DNA of 64,000 nucleotides from Agathobaculum ammoniilyticum (GTDB taxonomy: Bacteria; Bacillota; Clostridia; Oscillospirales; Butyricicoccaceae). Location of the stretch: contig NZ_JAOQJE010000004.1 of the NCBI RefSeq assembly GCF_025567315.1, positions 62,001 to 126,000 on the forward strand, in the 5' to 3' direction. The position numbers and the translations under genes were made by a program. This document shows, in pieces, positions 32,363 to 38,419 of the stretch (the first letter of the stretch is position 1; every line of letters starts with the position of its first letter). The notes beneath the pieces are model-generated. The model was not told the DNA's origin. It did not search any database and was given only the letters and a program-made list of their open reading frames with translations.

Positions 32363-32664
32363 TGCGGACAATAGCGGGCGGGGGCGGCGTGAAAGAGCCG
32401 TCGTTCAAGGTATCCTCTATAAAAAAGCTCGAAGTCCCCAGTGGAGGAAGCCTGTATGTGGGGGACTACCGCATGGTTGCGGCAGCGGCGAGCAGTAACC
32501 GGTATCAGGTGCTTTTCCCTGACTATGGATTCTATATTGATGTGGATTATAACAACGGCAGTATTATTTCATCGAGTCAGTTTAATAAGAACCACTATAA
32601 CCAGAACACCAAAACGCTGACATGGCAATACGGCGATCAATCCCCGATGTATGGCTTCAAATAG
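32362..32664 (+). CDS. Small tail-tip cassette protein A
   Basis: A 100-residue protein sharing one base with the fibre stop. After R-T-I-A-G-G-G-G-V-K-E a beta-rich Tyr/Asn-rich domain follows (V-D-Y-N-N-G-S-I-I). Size and composition match the later M-R-C cassettes, but without their leader. Probably a receptor-binding or fibre-tip domain. Confidence 0.6.
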   Translation: MRTIAGGGGVKEPSFKVSSIKKLEVPSGGSLYVGDYRMVAAAASSNRYQVLFPDYGFYIDVDYNNGSIISSSQFNKNHYNQNTKTLTWQYGDQSPMYGFK

Positions 32665-32676
32665 GGAGGTGCATCA

Positions 32677-33297
32677 ATGAAGCTGCTCACAAACGATAAG
32701 ACCTATGAGGGCGTCACGTTCCGGCCGACGGCAGACGGGTGCGTAATCACGGCGCGGGAGGCCATAGAGCCGGGCGGGGTGCTGGTGATACAGGCGGACG
32801 ACGGCGCGGAGCTGTGCCGCTACACGGTGGCGGACTGGCTGCGGTGCGAGACGGACGGGGGTACGCTGACGTTATCCAACAGCCCAGCGCCGGAGCCGCC
32901 GCCCGCGCCCGGGCTGGACACGCTGCGCGAGGCGCGCCAGGAGGCAAACAAGCAGGCGCTCGCGGACTGGCTGGCCGCGCATCCGCTCGTCTGGACGGAC
33001 GGCCAGACCTACGGCGTGACGCAGGAGGACCAGGACGAGCTGGCGCTCAACCTGATGCAGTACCAGCTTGCGGTGCAGGCGCGGCAGGAGGCGGTGCTGG
33101 AGTGGCACGCGCAGAAGCAGGCGTGCAGGGTATTCACGGTGGAGGAGTACACGGCGCTCTCGCTGGCGATTGCCGCGTATGTTTACCCGTACCGGCGGTA
33201 TCAGGAAACGGTCAAGGCCGCGATCTGGGCGGCGGAGAGTGAGGAGGAGATCAATGCGGTGCAGATCGATTACAGCACGGTCGCTGGCGCTGCATAG
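32677..33297 (+). CDS. Tail fibre assembly-like protein
   Basis: A 206-residue protein with GGGAGG before ATG 32677. A beta N-terminal part is followed by a Pro-rich hinge and a helical DUF4376-like part (L-R-E-A-R-Q-E-A-N-K-Q-A). Such proteins accompany fibres as chaperones or tip adaptors. Confidence 0.65.
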   Translation: MKLLTNDKTYEGVTFRPTADGCVITAREAIEPGGVLVIQADDGAELCRYTVADWLRCETDGGTLTLSNSPAPEPPPAPGLDTLREARQEANKQALADWLAAHPLVWTDGQTYGVTQEDQDELALNLMQYQLAVQARQEAVLEWHAQKQACRVFTVEEYTALSLAIAAYVYPYRRYQETVKAAIWAAESEEEINAVQIDYSTVAGAA

Positions 33298-33688
33298 CGG
33301 CATGGCCGTGCTCGGCGGGCTGGCGTACATGGGTATCGAATTGCTTTGGCGCGGGCGCACCCATTGGACAATGGGCGTGCTGGGCGGTGTGTGCTTTGTG
33401 CTGATCGGCCTGCTGGACGAGATACAGGAGCACCCGCCGCTGCCGCTGCAGATGCTGCAGGGCGCGGCGATCGTGACAGGGCTGGAGCTGCTCGTGGGGC
33501 TGGTGGTCAACCGCTGGCTCGGCTGGGGCGTGTGGGACTACTCGGACATGCCCTGCAACCTTTGGGGGCAGGTATGCCCGCAGTTTTCGGCGGCGTGGTT
33601 CGGGCTTAGCTTTGTTGCCGTAAAGGTGGAAAACCTGCTGCATTGGCTTCTAAAAGGAGGAAAAAGTTATGAAAATGACGAAAAATAA
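33254..33688 (+). CDS. Four-span membrane protein (CmpB-type)
   Basis: A 144-residue protein; ATG 33254 after GAGGAGGAG, overlapping the previous gene. Several hydrophobic helices and W-D-Y-S-D-M-P-C-N-L-W-G-Q match the putative ABC-transporter permease family PF06541, which occurs in clostridial phage late operons. Its role in phages is unknown (host surface change or lysis help). Its end carries the ribosome site of the following leader ORF. Confidence 0.7.
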   Translation: MRCRSITARSLALHSGMAVLGGLAYMGIELLWRGRTHWTMGVLGGVCFVLIGLLDEIQEHPPLPLQMLQGAAIVTGLELLVGLVVNRWLGWGVWDYSDMPCNLWGQVCPQFSAAWFGLSFVAVKVENLLHWLLKGGKSYENDEK

Positions 33689-33764
33689 TCGGGGGGGGGG
33701 TACTTAAACCACGGTTTAAGTGCGGATTTCCCCAAAACGGCGCTGAGAGGAGGCGCCGCGTATG
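33655..33764 (+). promoter_or_regulatory. Leader unit 1: G10 tract, dyad, coupling site
   Basis: AGGAGG (33655-33660), ATG 33669, then a G10 run (33691-33700), a perfect 9-bp dyad (ACTTAAACC/GGTTTAAGT, 33702-33721) and a hairpin GGCGC/GCGCC (33739-33757) with AGAGGAGG in its loop. As sequenced the ORF stops at TAA 33705 after 12 codons. One G fewer gives a frame ending exactly at the ATGA of the next cassette (33762). One more gives a frame open to 34096. Confidence 0.7.
33669..33707 (+). CDS. 12-codon leader peptide 1
   Basis: M-K-M-T-K-N-N-R-G-G-G-T then TAA. It has a strong ribosome site and a twin at 34527 of exactly the same length (32 nt from ATG to the T after the G run in both). Confidence 0.5.
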   Translation: MKMTKNNRGGGT

Positions 33765-34070
33765 AGGTGCAACATGACGCGGGAGACCGCGGGCGGGAGA
33801 GCGCCGGTCTGCGGGCATGCAAACGAGGGACAGACGGTGAACCTCGGTGCGAAGCCGAAGCATCTGCTTCTCAGAGATTACGGAAACACATGGTTTATGT
33901 TTTTCGAAAAGGGGGACACCGAGACGCTGCAGATGTACGGCAATATGACCTCAACGATTACGCGGACGGACACGGGCTTTACAGTGGAAAAAGTAAGCTC
34001 GGATTACCAGAACAAAGACGGGAGCGGAAACAAAACGCTTTGCGGGCTGGCATACGTCGCGTTCTTCTGA
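33762..34070 (+). CDS. Tail-tip cassette protein B (M-R-C-N-M type)
   Basis: A 102-residue beta-rich protein. N-terminus M-R-C-N-M is shared with the next three cassettes (M-R-C-(N/I)-M). V-N-L-G-A-K-P-K-H-L-L-L resembles fibre-tip domains. Start lies behind a hairpin presenting AGAGGAGG. An out-of-frame ORF covers it fully (33701-34096). Confidence 0.65.
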   Translation: MRCNMTRETAGGRAPVCGHANEGQTVNLGAKPKHLLLRDYGNTWFMFFEKGDTETLQMYGNMTSTITRTDTGFTVEKVSSDYQNKDGSGNKTLCGLAYVAFF

Positions 34071-34071
34071 G

Positions 34072-34085
34072 CCGCCGAAAGGCGG
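34072..34085 (+). promoter_or_regulatory. Hairpin with GAAA loop before cassette C
   Basis: CCGCC-GAAA-GGCGG directly after the stop of cassette B and 7 bases before ATG 34093. The same hairpin precedes cassette E. Confidence 0.6.
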
Positions 34086-34092
34086 TGGCCGC

Positions 34093-34437
34093 ATGAGGTG
34101 CAATATGATCCACGGGGGAGGCGGGCCAAAGATTATCACAGGCTCCTATACAGGGGATGGCACTGCAACCCGTACCATTTCACTCGGCGTACACCCTGAA
34201 ATGGTGCTGGTACTTTGTGCGGAGTATTCGATTGGCGACCCGTATAGCGACGCCTATGGCGGCATGGCCTCGCGCGACTGGCCCGCTAAAACATATAATT
34301 GGCGGCGGGAGATCGCGGCGGTTACGGATAATGGGTTTGTCGTGCATAACAAAACATCCAGCTCGACCAGCGACCCATACAGCGATGTAAATGCAAATAC
34401 AAGCGGATTGCATTACAACTATGTTGTATTTTATTGA
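34093..34437 (+). CDS. Tail-tip cassette protein C (M-R-C-N-M type)
   Basis: A 114-residue protein. G-S-Y-T-G-D-G-T-A-T-R-T-I-S-L-G-V-H-P strongly resembles the C-terminal receptor-contact domain of phage fibres (t-G-D-G...I-x-L-G-F-x-P), and it ends Y-N-Y-V-V-F-Y. Here that domain is a separate gene. Confidence 0.7.
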   Translation: MRCNMIHGGGGPKIITGSYTGDGTATRTISLGVHPEMVLVLCAEYSIGDPYSDAYGGMASRDWPAKTYNWRREIAAVTDNGFVVHNKTSSSTSDPYSDVNANTSGLHYNYVVFY

Positions 34438-34513
34438 CGTCATGCCTCCGGATATACGGTAATCAGCGCATTGTGTATCACAAGGTATAAACAAAACGAA
34501 AATGCATTGAAAT

Positions 34514-34622
34514 GGAGGAAAAAGTTATGAAAAGCGCAAAAATATGCGGGGGGGGGGGTATCTAAACAGCGATTTAGATACGCATTTCCCGACATTGGCA
34601 CCGAAAGGCGGTGCCGGAAATG
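34514..34622 (+). promoter_or_regulatory. Leader unit 2: G11 tract, dyad, coupling site
   Basis: GGAGG, ATG 34527, a G11 run (34548-34558), an 8-bp dyad (TATCTAAA/TTTAGATA, 34559-34580) and hairpin GGCACC/GGTGCC (34597-34615). As in unit 1, the present frame stops at once (TAA 34563), one G fewer ends at the ATGA of cassette D (34620), and one more is open to 34966. The 61-nt distance from the G run to the cassette ATG is the same in both units, while the dyad sequences differ. Confidence 0.7.
34527..34565 (+). CDS. 12-codon leader peptide 2
   Basis: M-K-S-A-K-I-C-G-G-G-G-I then TAA. Paired with leader peptide 1; the spacing differences before the run (22 versus 21 nt) are compensated by run length (10 versus 11). 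Confidence 0.5.
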   Translation: MKSAKICGGGGI

Positions 34623-34937
34623 AGGTGTATCATGCACGGACAGACGGCGGCCGCTGCGCCGCAGATCAGGCAGTATGTAAAGGAGAGCTTTCCCCAGTAT
34701 GCGGTCTGGGAGGTGTGCGACGCTCCCAAAAACGACACGCTGATCACATCATATTTCAATTACAACAACAGCTGGTATGCTATGGCGGTATATGCCTATT
34801 ACGCAAAAACGCAAACGGTAACGCTGCTGCACAGTACGAAAACCTGGGTTCAAATCTCCGTAGAAAACGGGAAGATCGTGGCGACACAGTCGTCAGGCAA
34901 TGCCGACCGCGCCTGCTATGTAAATTTGCTGGCATAG
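34620..34937 (+). CDS. Tail-tip cassette protein D (M-R-C-I-M type)
   Basis: A 105-residue protein, M-R-C-I-M-H-G-Q start, then a Tyr-rich beta domain (Y-N-N-S-W-Y-A-M-A-V-Y-A-Y-Y). AT-richer than most of the phage, suggesting separate origin. Likely a fibre-tip domain. Confidence 0.62.
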   Translation: MRCIMHGQTAAAAPQIRQYVKESFPQYAVWEVCDAPKNDTLITSYFNYNNSWYAMAVYAYYAKTQTVTLLHSTKTWVQISVENGKIVATQSSGNADRACYVNLLA

Positions 34938-34941
34938 CAGG

Positions 34942-34955
34942 CCGCCGAAAGGCGG
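34942..34955 (+). promoter_or_regulatory. Hairpin with GAAA loop before cassette E
   Basis: CCGCC-GAAA-GGCGG, identical to the one before cassette C, 7 bases before ATG 34963. Confidence 0.6.
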
Positions 34956-34962
34956 TGCGGGG

Positions 34963-35298
34963 ATGAGGTGTATCATGCAACAGGCAGGGGTTACCGCAGG
35001 GACGGGAGGATGGATGCGGTTTCAGGCGCGGGTGAGTTATACCGGCTCCCAGCTGCGCGGGAAATCGATCACAATTTCCCCGGAGGCAGGGGAGATGATT
35101 CGGGTGGAGGACAAAAATGGGATTGTACAGCTCGTAAATCCCGTTGAGGTCGGGAGCAATACGCTGTCGATCGGGGTAACGTCGCCTCAATACGGGCAAG
35201 CCCTGATGATGTATACCGCATCTTATCTGGGTATACCAACGGCGTCTGCGATGAGCGCGTACCTCAGCGCTGTCCAGCTCGGCACGCTGGAAGCGTAG
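34963..35298 (+). CDS. Tail-tip cassette protein E (M-R-C-I-M type)
   Basis: A 111-residue protein, M-R-C-I-M-Q-Q-A start. Middle part I-S-P-E-A-G-E-M-I-R-V-E-D and a helical end. Not clearly related to C apart from the start; may be another tip module. Confidence 0.6.
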   Translation: MRCIMQQAGVTAGTGGWMRFQARVSYTGSQLRGKSITISPEAGEMIRVEDKNGIVQLVNPVEVGSNTLSIGVTSPQYGQALMMYTASYLGIPTASAMSAYLSAVQLGTLEA

Positions 35299-35327
35299 GC
35301 AAAACAAAACCGCCCCATAGGGACGGT

Positions 35328-35609
35328 TTAACGCGGCTGGACAAACCAGCGGCCATCCGCGTGCCAGATCAGAGTCCGGTGCTTGCCGATGAATATGCCG
35401 TGTTCGGTGGCGCACAGGTTGGGATCATACCGGCAGCCGAGGTATTTGGTAACAGTATAGGTTTTCCCGTGCATGGTGATGCGGTACGGCTCGACCGCCC
35501 CGCCAACGGTGCGCGTCTCGACGGTCACGCCGGTAAAGTTGCGCGCCCTGCGCGAGGTCAGCGCGGGGTTGATCGTGGCGTTGCCGCTGGCCGGATCATC
35601 ATAAAACAT
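35328..35609 (-). CDS. Minus-strand phage accessory protein, unknown
   Basis: A 93-residue protein; ATG 35609 has GAGAGG at 8 bases. Beta-rich with W-H-A-D-G-R-W-F-V-Q at the end. It is the only gene of its strand in the fibre-lysis region and has its own promoter, so it may be expressed in the lysogen (a moron). No family recognised. Confidence 0.6.
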   Translation of the reverse strand: MFYDDPASGNATINPALTSRRARNFTGVTVETRTVGGAVEPYRITMHGKTYTVTKYLGCRYDPNLCATEHGIFIGKHRTLIWHADGRWFVQPR

Positions 35610-35629
35610 GGCGATCACCTCTCTGCCTT

Positions 35630-35659
35630 ATTATAACGCCGCAGAAAGGGACACGACAA
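35630..35659 (-). promoter_or_regulatory. Promoter of the minus-strand accessory gene
   Basis: TTGTCG (35659-35654), 18 bp, TATAAT (35635-35630) on the minus strand. Confidence 0.5.
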
Positions 35660-35686
35660 CATGCAACTTATGGAAAGGGGGCGGTG

Positions 35687-35777
35687 CCTATGGGCATTTG
35701 ACCGGAGCGCGTCAAGATAAGACGCTGCACACCCATAGGGTGAGGACATAAATCAACCACGGACAGGCCGCAAGGCC
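35687..35777 (+). ncRNA. Candidate structured RNA leader
   Basis: Nested stems: CCTATGGG (35687-35694) with CCCATAGG (35732-35739) enclosing GCGTC/GACGC (35709-35713, 35721-35725), then GGCC-GCAA-GGCC (35766-35777) with a GNRA tetraloop just before the ribosome site of the next gene. No intrinsic terminator follows. It may be a cis-acting leader or a processed RNA of the late transcript. Confidence 0.4.
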
Positions 35778-35792
35778 GGAAAGGATACTATT

Positions 35793-35987
35793 ATGAACAT
35801 CTACATTAAAAACGACGCGGAGATTCAGGCAATTGCGAAAGAGGGCAAGGTACACGGCATCGGGAACATCCTCGACGTATTTGACAACCGTCACGGCCTC
35901 GCGCGCGACTTCAAGGCGCGCAAGGCGTATTACGAGCATAAGGGCTATCCGCTGAACGATCTGCTGGAAGCCGAGGCCGCAAAGTAA
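35793..35987 (+). CDS. Small phage protein before lysis genes
   Basis: A 64-residue protein with GGAAAGGA before ATG 35793. Acidic-basic helical (K-A-R-K-A-Y-Y-E-H-K-G-Y-P). Proteins of this size precede the holin in PBSX-like phages (XkdX position). Function unknown. Confidence 0.6.
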   Translation: MNIYIKNDAEIQAIAKEGKVHGIGNILDVFDNRHGLARDFKARKAYYEHKGYPLNDLLEAEAAK

Positions 35988-35990
35988 CAA

Positions 35991-36030
35991 GGGAGGAGGT
36001 GACGGGGCGGGCAGAACCGCCCCACCATCT
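35991..36030 (+). promoter_or_regulatory. Ribosome site spaced by a hairpin
   Basis: GGGAGGAGGTGA (35991-36002) is 28 bases before ATG 36031, too far in linear form. A perfect 7-bp hairpin, GGGGCGG/CCGCCCC (36004-36023), lies between; when folded the effective spacing is 8 bases. This resembles the structured start region of T4 gene 38. Confidence 0.5.
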
Positions 36031-36273
36031 ATGCCAATAGAGGTAATCGTGGCGGGCATGAGCCTGATCGGGACGCTGGCGGGTACGTTCGGCGGTATCC
36101 TGATATCCTCCAACCTGACGGGCTACCGTATCGAGCAGCTGGAGAAAAAGGTGGCCGAACACAACAAAATCGTCGAGCGCACCTATAAACTGGAGGGGCG
36201 CATGCTGGAGGCGGAGCATGATATCCGCGACATGAAAGGGAGTTTTGTCTATGAACCTGAAAGTAAGAATTAA
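36031..36273 (+). CDS. XhlA-like holin accessory protein
   Basis: An 80-residue protein: N-terminal membrane helix (M-S-L-I-G-T-L-A-G-T-F-G-G) followed by a coiled coil (I-E-Q-L-E-K-K-V-A-E-H). The usual XhlA has the helix at the other end, so the match is by type rather than exact. It works with the holin. A GTG start at 36049 after AGAGG is possible. Confidence 0.65.
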   Translation: MPIEVIVAGMSLIGTLAGTFGGILISSNLTGYRIEQLEKKVAEHNKIVERTYKLEGRMLEAEHDIRDMKGSFVYEPESKN

Positions 36274-36520
36274 GAATCCCGTGTTTTGGGTGCAGATTAT
36301 CCTCGGCGCGTTTGCGACGGCGCTGGCCTATGCGGGCCTGACCGCCGTCGACATGACGACCTGGGCGGGCGTGTGGGAGATCATCAAGGGTACGGTGAGC
36401 AATCCCTACTGCCTGTTCCTGGTCGCGTGCAATGTCTGGAGCGCGCTCAACGATCCGACCACCAGCGGCGTGACCGACAGCGATCGGGCGAAAACCTACG
36501 ATAAGCCGCTGGAGGAATAG
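36251..36520 (+). CDS. Phage holin (phi LC3 family)
   Basis: An 89-residue protein; start N-L-K-V-R-I-K-N-P-V-F-W and two membrane helices are typical of the phiLC3/XhlB holins. It makes the membrane lesion that releases the amidase. Overlaps the previous gene. Confidence 0.88.
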   Translation: MNLKVRIKNPVFWVQIILGAFATALAYAGLTAVDMTTWAGVWEIIKGTVSNPYCLFLVACNVWSALNDPTTSGVTDSDRAKTYDKPLEE

Positions 36521-36523
36521 GAT

Positions 36524-37345
36524 ATGGACATACCCTTTATTCCGGCGCACAGCTCGAACTATGCGCGCGGCCGCACCGCGCCGATCCTCTGGATCGTTGT
36601 CCACTATACCGCGAACGATGGGGACACGGACACGAACAATGCGCATTATTTCCAGGGCGCGGGGCGCGGCGCGAGCGCGCATTATTTCGTGGACGAGGAC
36701 AGCATAACACAGACCGTGCGGGACAGCGACACCGCCTGGCACTGTGGCGCGGAGCGCGGCGGCAGCTATTTCAATGGCGCGCGCAACGCCAACAGCATCG
36801 GCATTGAAATGTGCAGCGACGTAGTGGGCGGCCGGTATACGATCACCGAGCAGACGGCCGCGCGCACAGCCGGATTGGTGCGCAGCCTGATGGACAAATA
36901 CAATATCCCGCTCAGTCGGGTATGCCGACATTACGATGTGACGCACAAGGCGTGTCCGGAGCCATGGGTGCGGAATCCGCAGTTGTGGGAGGATTTCAAG
37001 CGGCGGCTGGTCGAGGAGGAGGATGGAATGATCGAGAAAAAGAACGTGCTGCTGAACGGCACAGCGTACCCCTGCGAGTGCATCGAAAAGGACGGATATA
37101 ATTTTGTCAAAATGCGCAGTCTGACGCAGGCGGGCTATGACGTGGTATTCGATGCGGCGCGGCAGATGCCCGCCATCACCGCGCCGCAGTGCCGACCGTT
37201 CGTGCCGGAGGGCGACGAGGCCGTGCAGGACGCGGTTGATGCGCTGCAGGAGGTTTGCGGGCTGGAGGAGCAGACGATTGCGTATCTTCTGCGATATGAG
37301 TACGGCGACGAGCTGGTACGGAAGCTCGCGGCCGGTTTGAGATAA
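36524..37345 (+). CDS. N-acetylmuramoyl-L-alanine amidase (endolysin)
   Basis: A 273-residue lysin. Residues 1-160 are an Amidase_2 domain: W-I-V-V-H-Y-T, W-H-C-G-A-E, and D-V-T-H-K-A-C-P carry the zinc ligands. The C-terminal part (N-G-T-A-Y-P-C-E-C-I) is a small accessory domain. Last gene of the prophage late operon. Confidence 0.92.
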   Translation: MDIPFIPAHSSNYARGRTAPILWIVVHYTANDGDTDTNNAHYFQGAGRGASAHYFVDEDSITQTVRDSDTAWHCGAERGGSYFNGARNANSIGIEMCSDVVGGRYTITEQTAARTAGLVRSLMDKYNIPLSRVCRHYDVTHKACPEPWVRNPQLWEDFKRRLVEEEDGMIEKKNVLLNGTAYPCECIEKDGYNFVKMRSLTQAGYDVVFDAARQMPAITAPQCRPFVPEGDEAVQDAVDALQEVCGLEEQTIAYLLRYEYGDELVRKLAAGLR

Positions 37346-37346
37346 C

Positions 37347-37363
37347 GGTGTTCAATTTGGACA
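37347..37363 (-). repeat. Dispersed 17-bp quasi-palindrome, copy 6
   Basis: On the minus strand TGTCCAAATTGAACACC, identical to copy 3. It lies between the lysin and the right prophage end. Confidence 0.6.
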
Positions 37364-37367
37364 TGGG

Positions 37368-37394
37368 AAAGCCCGAGGTTGTTCCTCGGGCTTT
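37368..37394. terminator. Bidirectional terminator at the prophage end
   Basis: Perfect 11-bp stem AAAGCCCGAGG/CCTCGGGCTTT with a 5-nt loop. It ends the lysis operon and would also protect the phage from transcription of the opposite strand. Confidence 0.8.
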
Positions 37395-37404
37395 ATACAT
37401 ATCA

Positions 37405-37425
37405 TTAATAGCCTTACTCATAGGT
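37405..37425. other. Probable right attachment site (attR)
   Basis: The host LysM-GH18 gene loses its expected sequence here: after M-T-Y-E (position 37417) a TAA appears where homologues read W-G-Y. The phage lysis genes and terminator are directly adjacent. The exact core cannot be set without the left end. Confidence 0.5.
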
Positions 37426-38259
37426 CATCAGCAGCACATAGTCCGCGGCCTCGCCAAGCATTTGGTAATCGTGCGCCTCGTATAGGAGCCCGCGCTGCCC
37501 GGCCGAGGTTTTGGGGGCGAGCGCGACCATGACGATCTTGCCGAGCGGCTCCAGCCGCGCGCGCACCTCACGGATGAAAGCGGTATAGCTTTCCGCGTCC
37601 TCGGGCGGGATGTACTCAAAATCAATGTCCACGCCAGCATATCCCTGTTTTTCCAGGGTTTGAACAAGGTTATCGATCAGCGCCGCGCGCGTGGACGGAT
37701 TTTGCAGCACAAGATGCGCTCGTTCGCCGGAAAACTGGCCATCCTCGCCGAGCGTGGTCAGAACCAGCAGCGGCTTGACCTGATATTGCCGCGCCATGCG
37801 GATCAGCAGGTCGGCGTTCTGTGGGAGAATGCGGCCGGTACGGTCAAAGCCGTAGGAAAAAACGGATAAGTACGTCAGATAGGGCAGGGTCTTGCGCAGC
37901 AAGCGCGGGTCGATATTCGGATACGCATATCCGTTGACCGCAAAGGCACCGAGCTTGGGCGTCGGATAGGAAAGCACGAGCATCTGGCCGGGATAGATGC
38001 GGTCTGTGCCGCCGAGTTGCGGGTTGTTCTGCCAGAGGGACAGGACGGTCGTGCCGTGCCGCGCCGCAATGCTGCCGAGCGTATCCCCGCGTTTGACCAG
38101 ATAGGTTTCGGAGGGCTGCGGCACCACGATCGTCTGTCCAGGAGTCAGCCGCGCCGGTTCGCGCAGCTCGTTCTGCTGGATGAGGAACGGGAGCGGCACG
38201 CCGTGCGTCTGTGCGATGCGGTAAAGCGAATCGCCGGGCTGTACGACATGAATTACCAT
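37414..38259 (-). pseudogene. LysM-GH18 spore lysin (SleL/YaaH-like), truncated by the prophage
   Basis: A 281-residue reading frame: two LysM domains (about 2-46 and 50-95; V-Q-P-G-D-S-L-Y-R-I and V-K-R-G-D-T-L-G-S-I) and a GH18 barrel with the catalytic V-D-I-D-F-E-Y. Full-length homologues have about 425 residues. This one ends at L-L-M-T-Y-E, in the middle of the barrel, so it lacks its last strands and is likely inactive. The stop codon comes from prophage DNA. SleL-type enzymes digest spore cortex fragments. Confidence 0.82.
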
Positions 38260-38353
38260 AGAAAAACCACCTTTCCCTGCAATCTATGCTGGAATGGGAG
38301 AGGTTGCCAATAGTCGTGCGCGGCGCATGGATTTCGGAAAAGCGAAAAAGCGG

Positions 38354-38404
38354 TTGACAAAGGGGAGAGGGAAGTGTATTATGATGATATCAAATTAATA
38401 TCAT
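38354..38404 (+). promoter_or_regulatory. Promoter and operator of the SPFH operon
   Basis: TTGACA (38354-38359), 17 bp, TATTAT (38377-38382), followed by ATGATAT/ATATCAT dyad with 7-bp centre (38384-38404) at the start of transcription. The Arc-type protein encoded third in the operon is the likely ligand. Confidence 0.7.
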
Positions 38405-38419
38405 TGTGAGGGATAGAGC

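Larger units (their letters stand above)
33701..34096 (+). other. Out-of-frame open stretch over cassette B
   Basis: The frame reached by adding one G stays open from the G run (Y-L-N-H-G-L...) through all of cassette B and ends at TGA 34094-34096, inside the ATGA that starts cassette C at 34093. The same geometry occurs in unit 2. It is listed as a structural observation, not as a proven protein. Confidence 0.45.
34559..34966 (+). other. Out-of-frame open stretch over cassette D
   Basis: The +1 G frame (Y-L-N-S-D-L...) stays open through cassette D and ends at TGA 34964-34966, within the ATGA of cassette E (34963). This parallels unit 1. Confidence 0.45.

Noticed and set aside
38277..38284. 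Sporulation sigma-E type -10 (CATAGATT) before the LysM-GH18 gene
   Set aside because: No convincing -35 element at the right distance, so not listed as a promoter.
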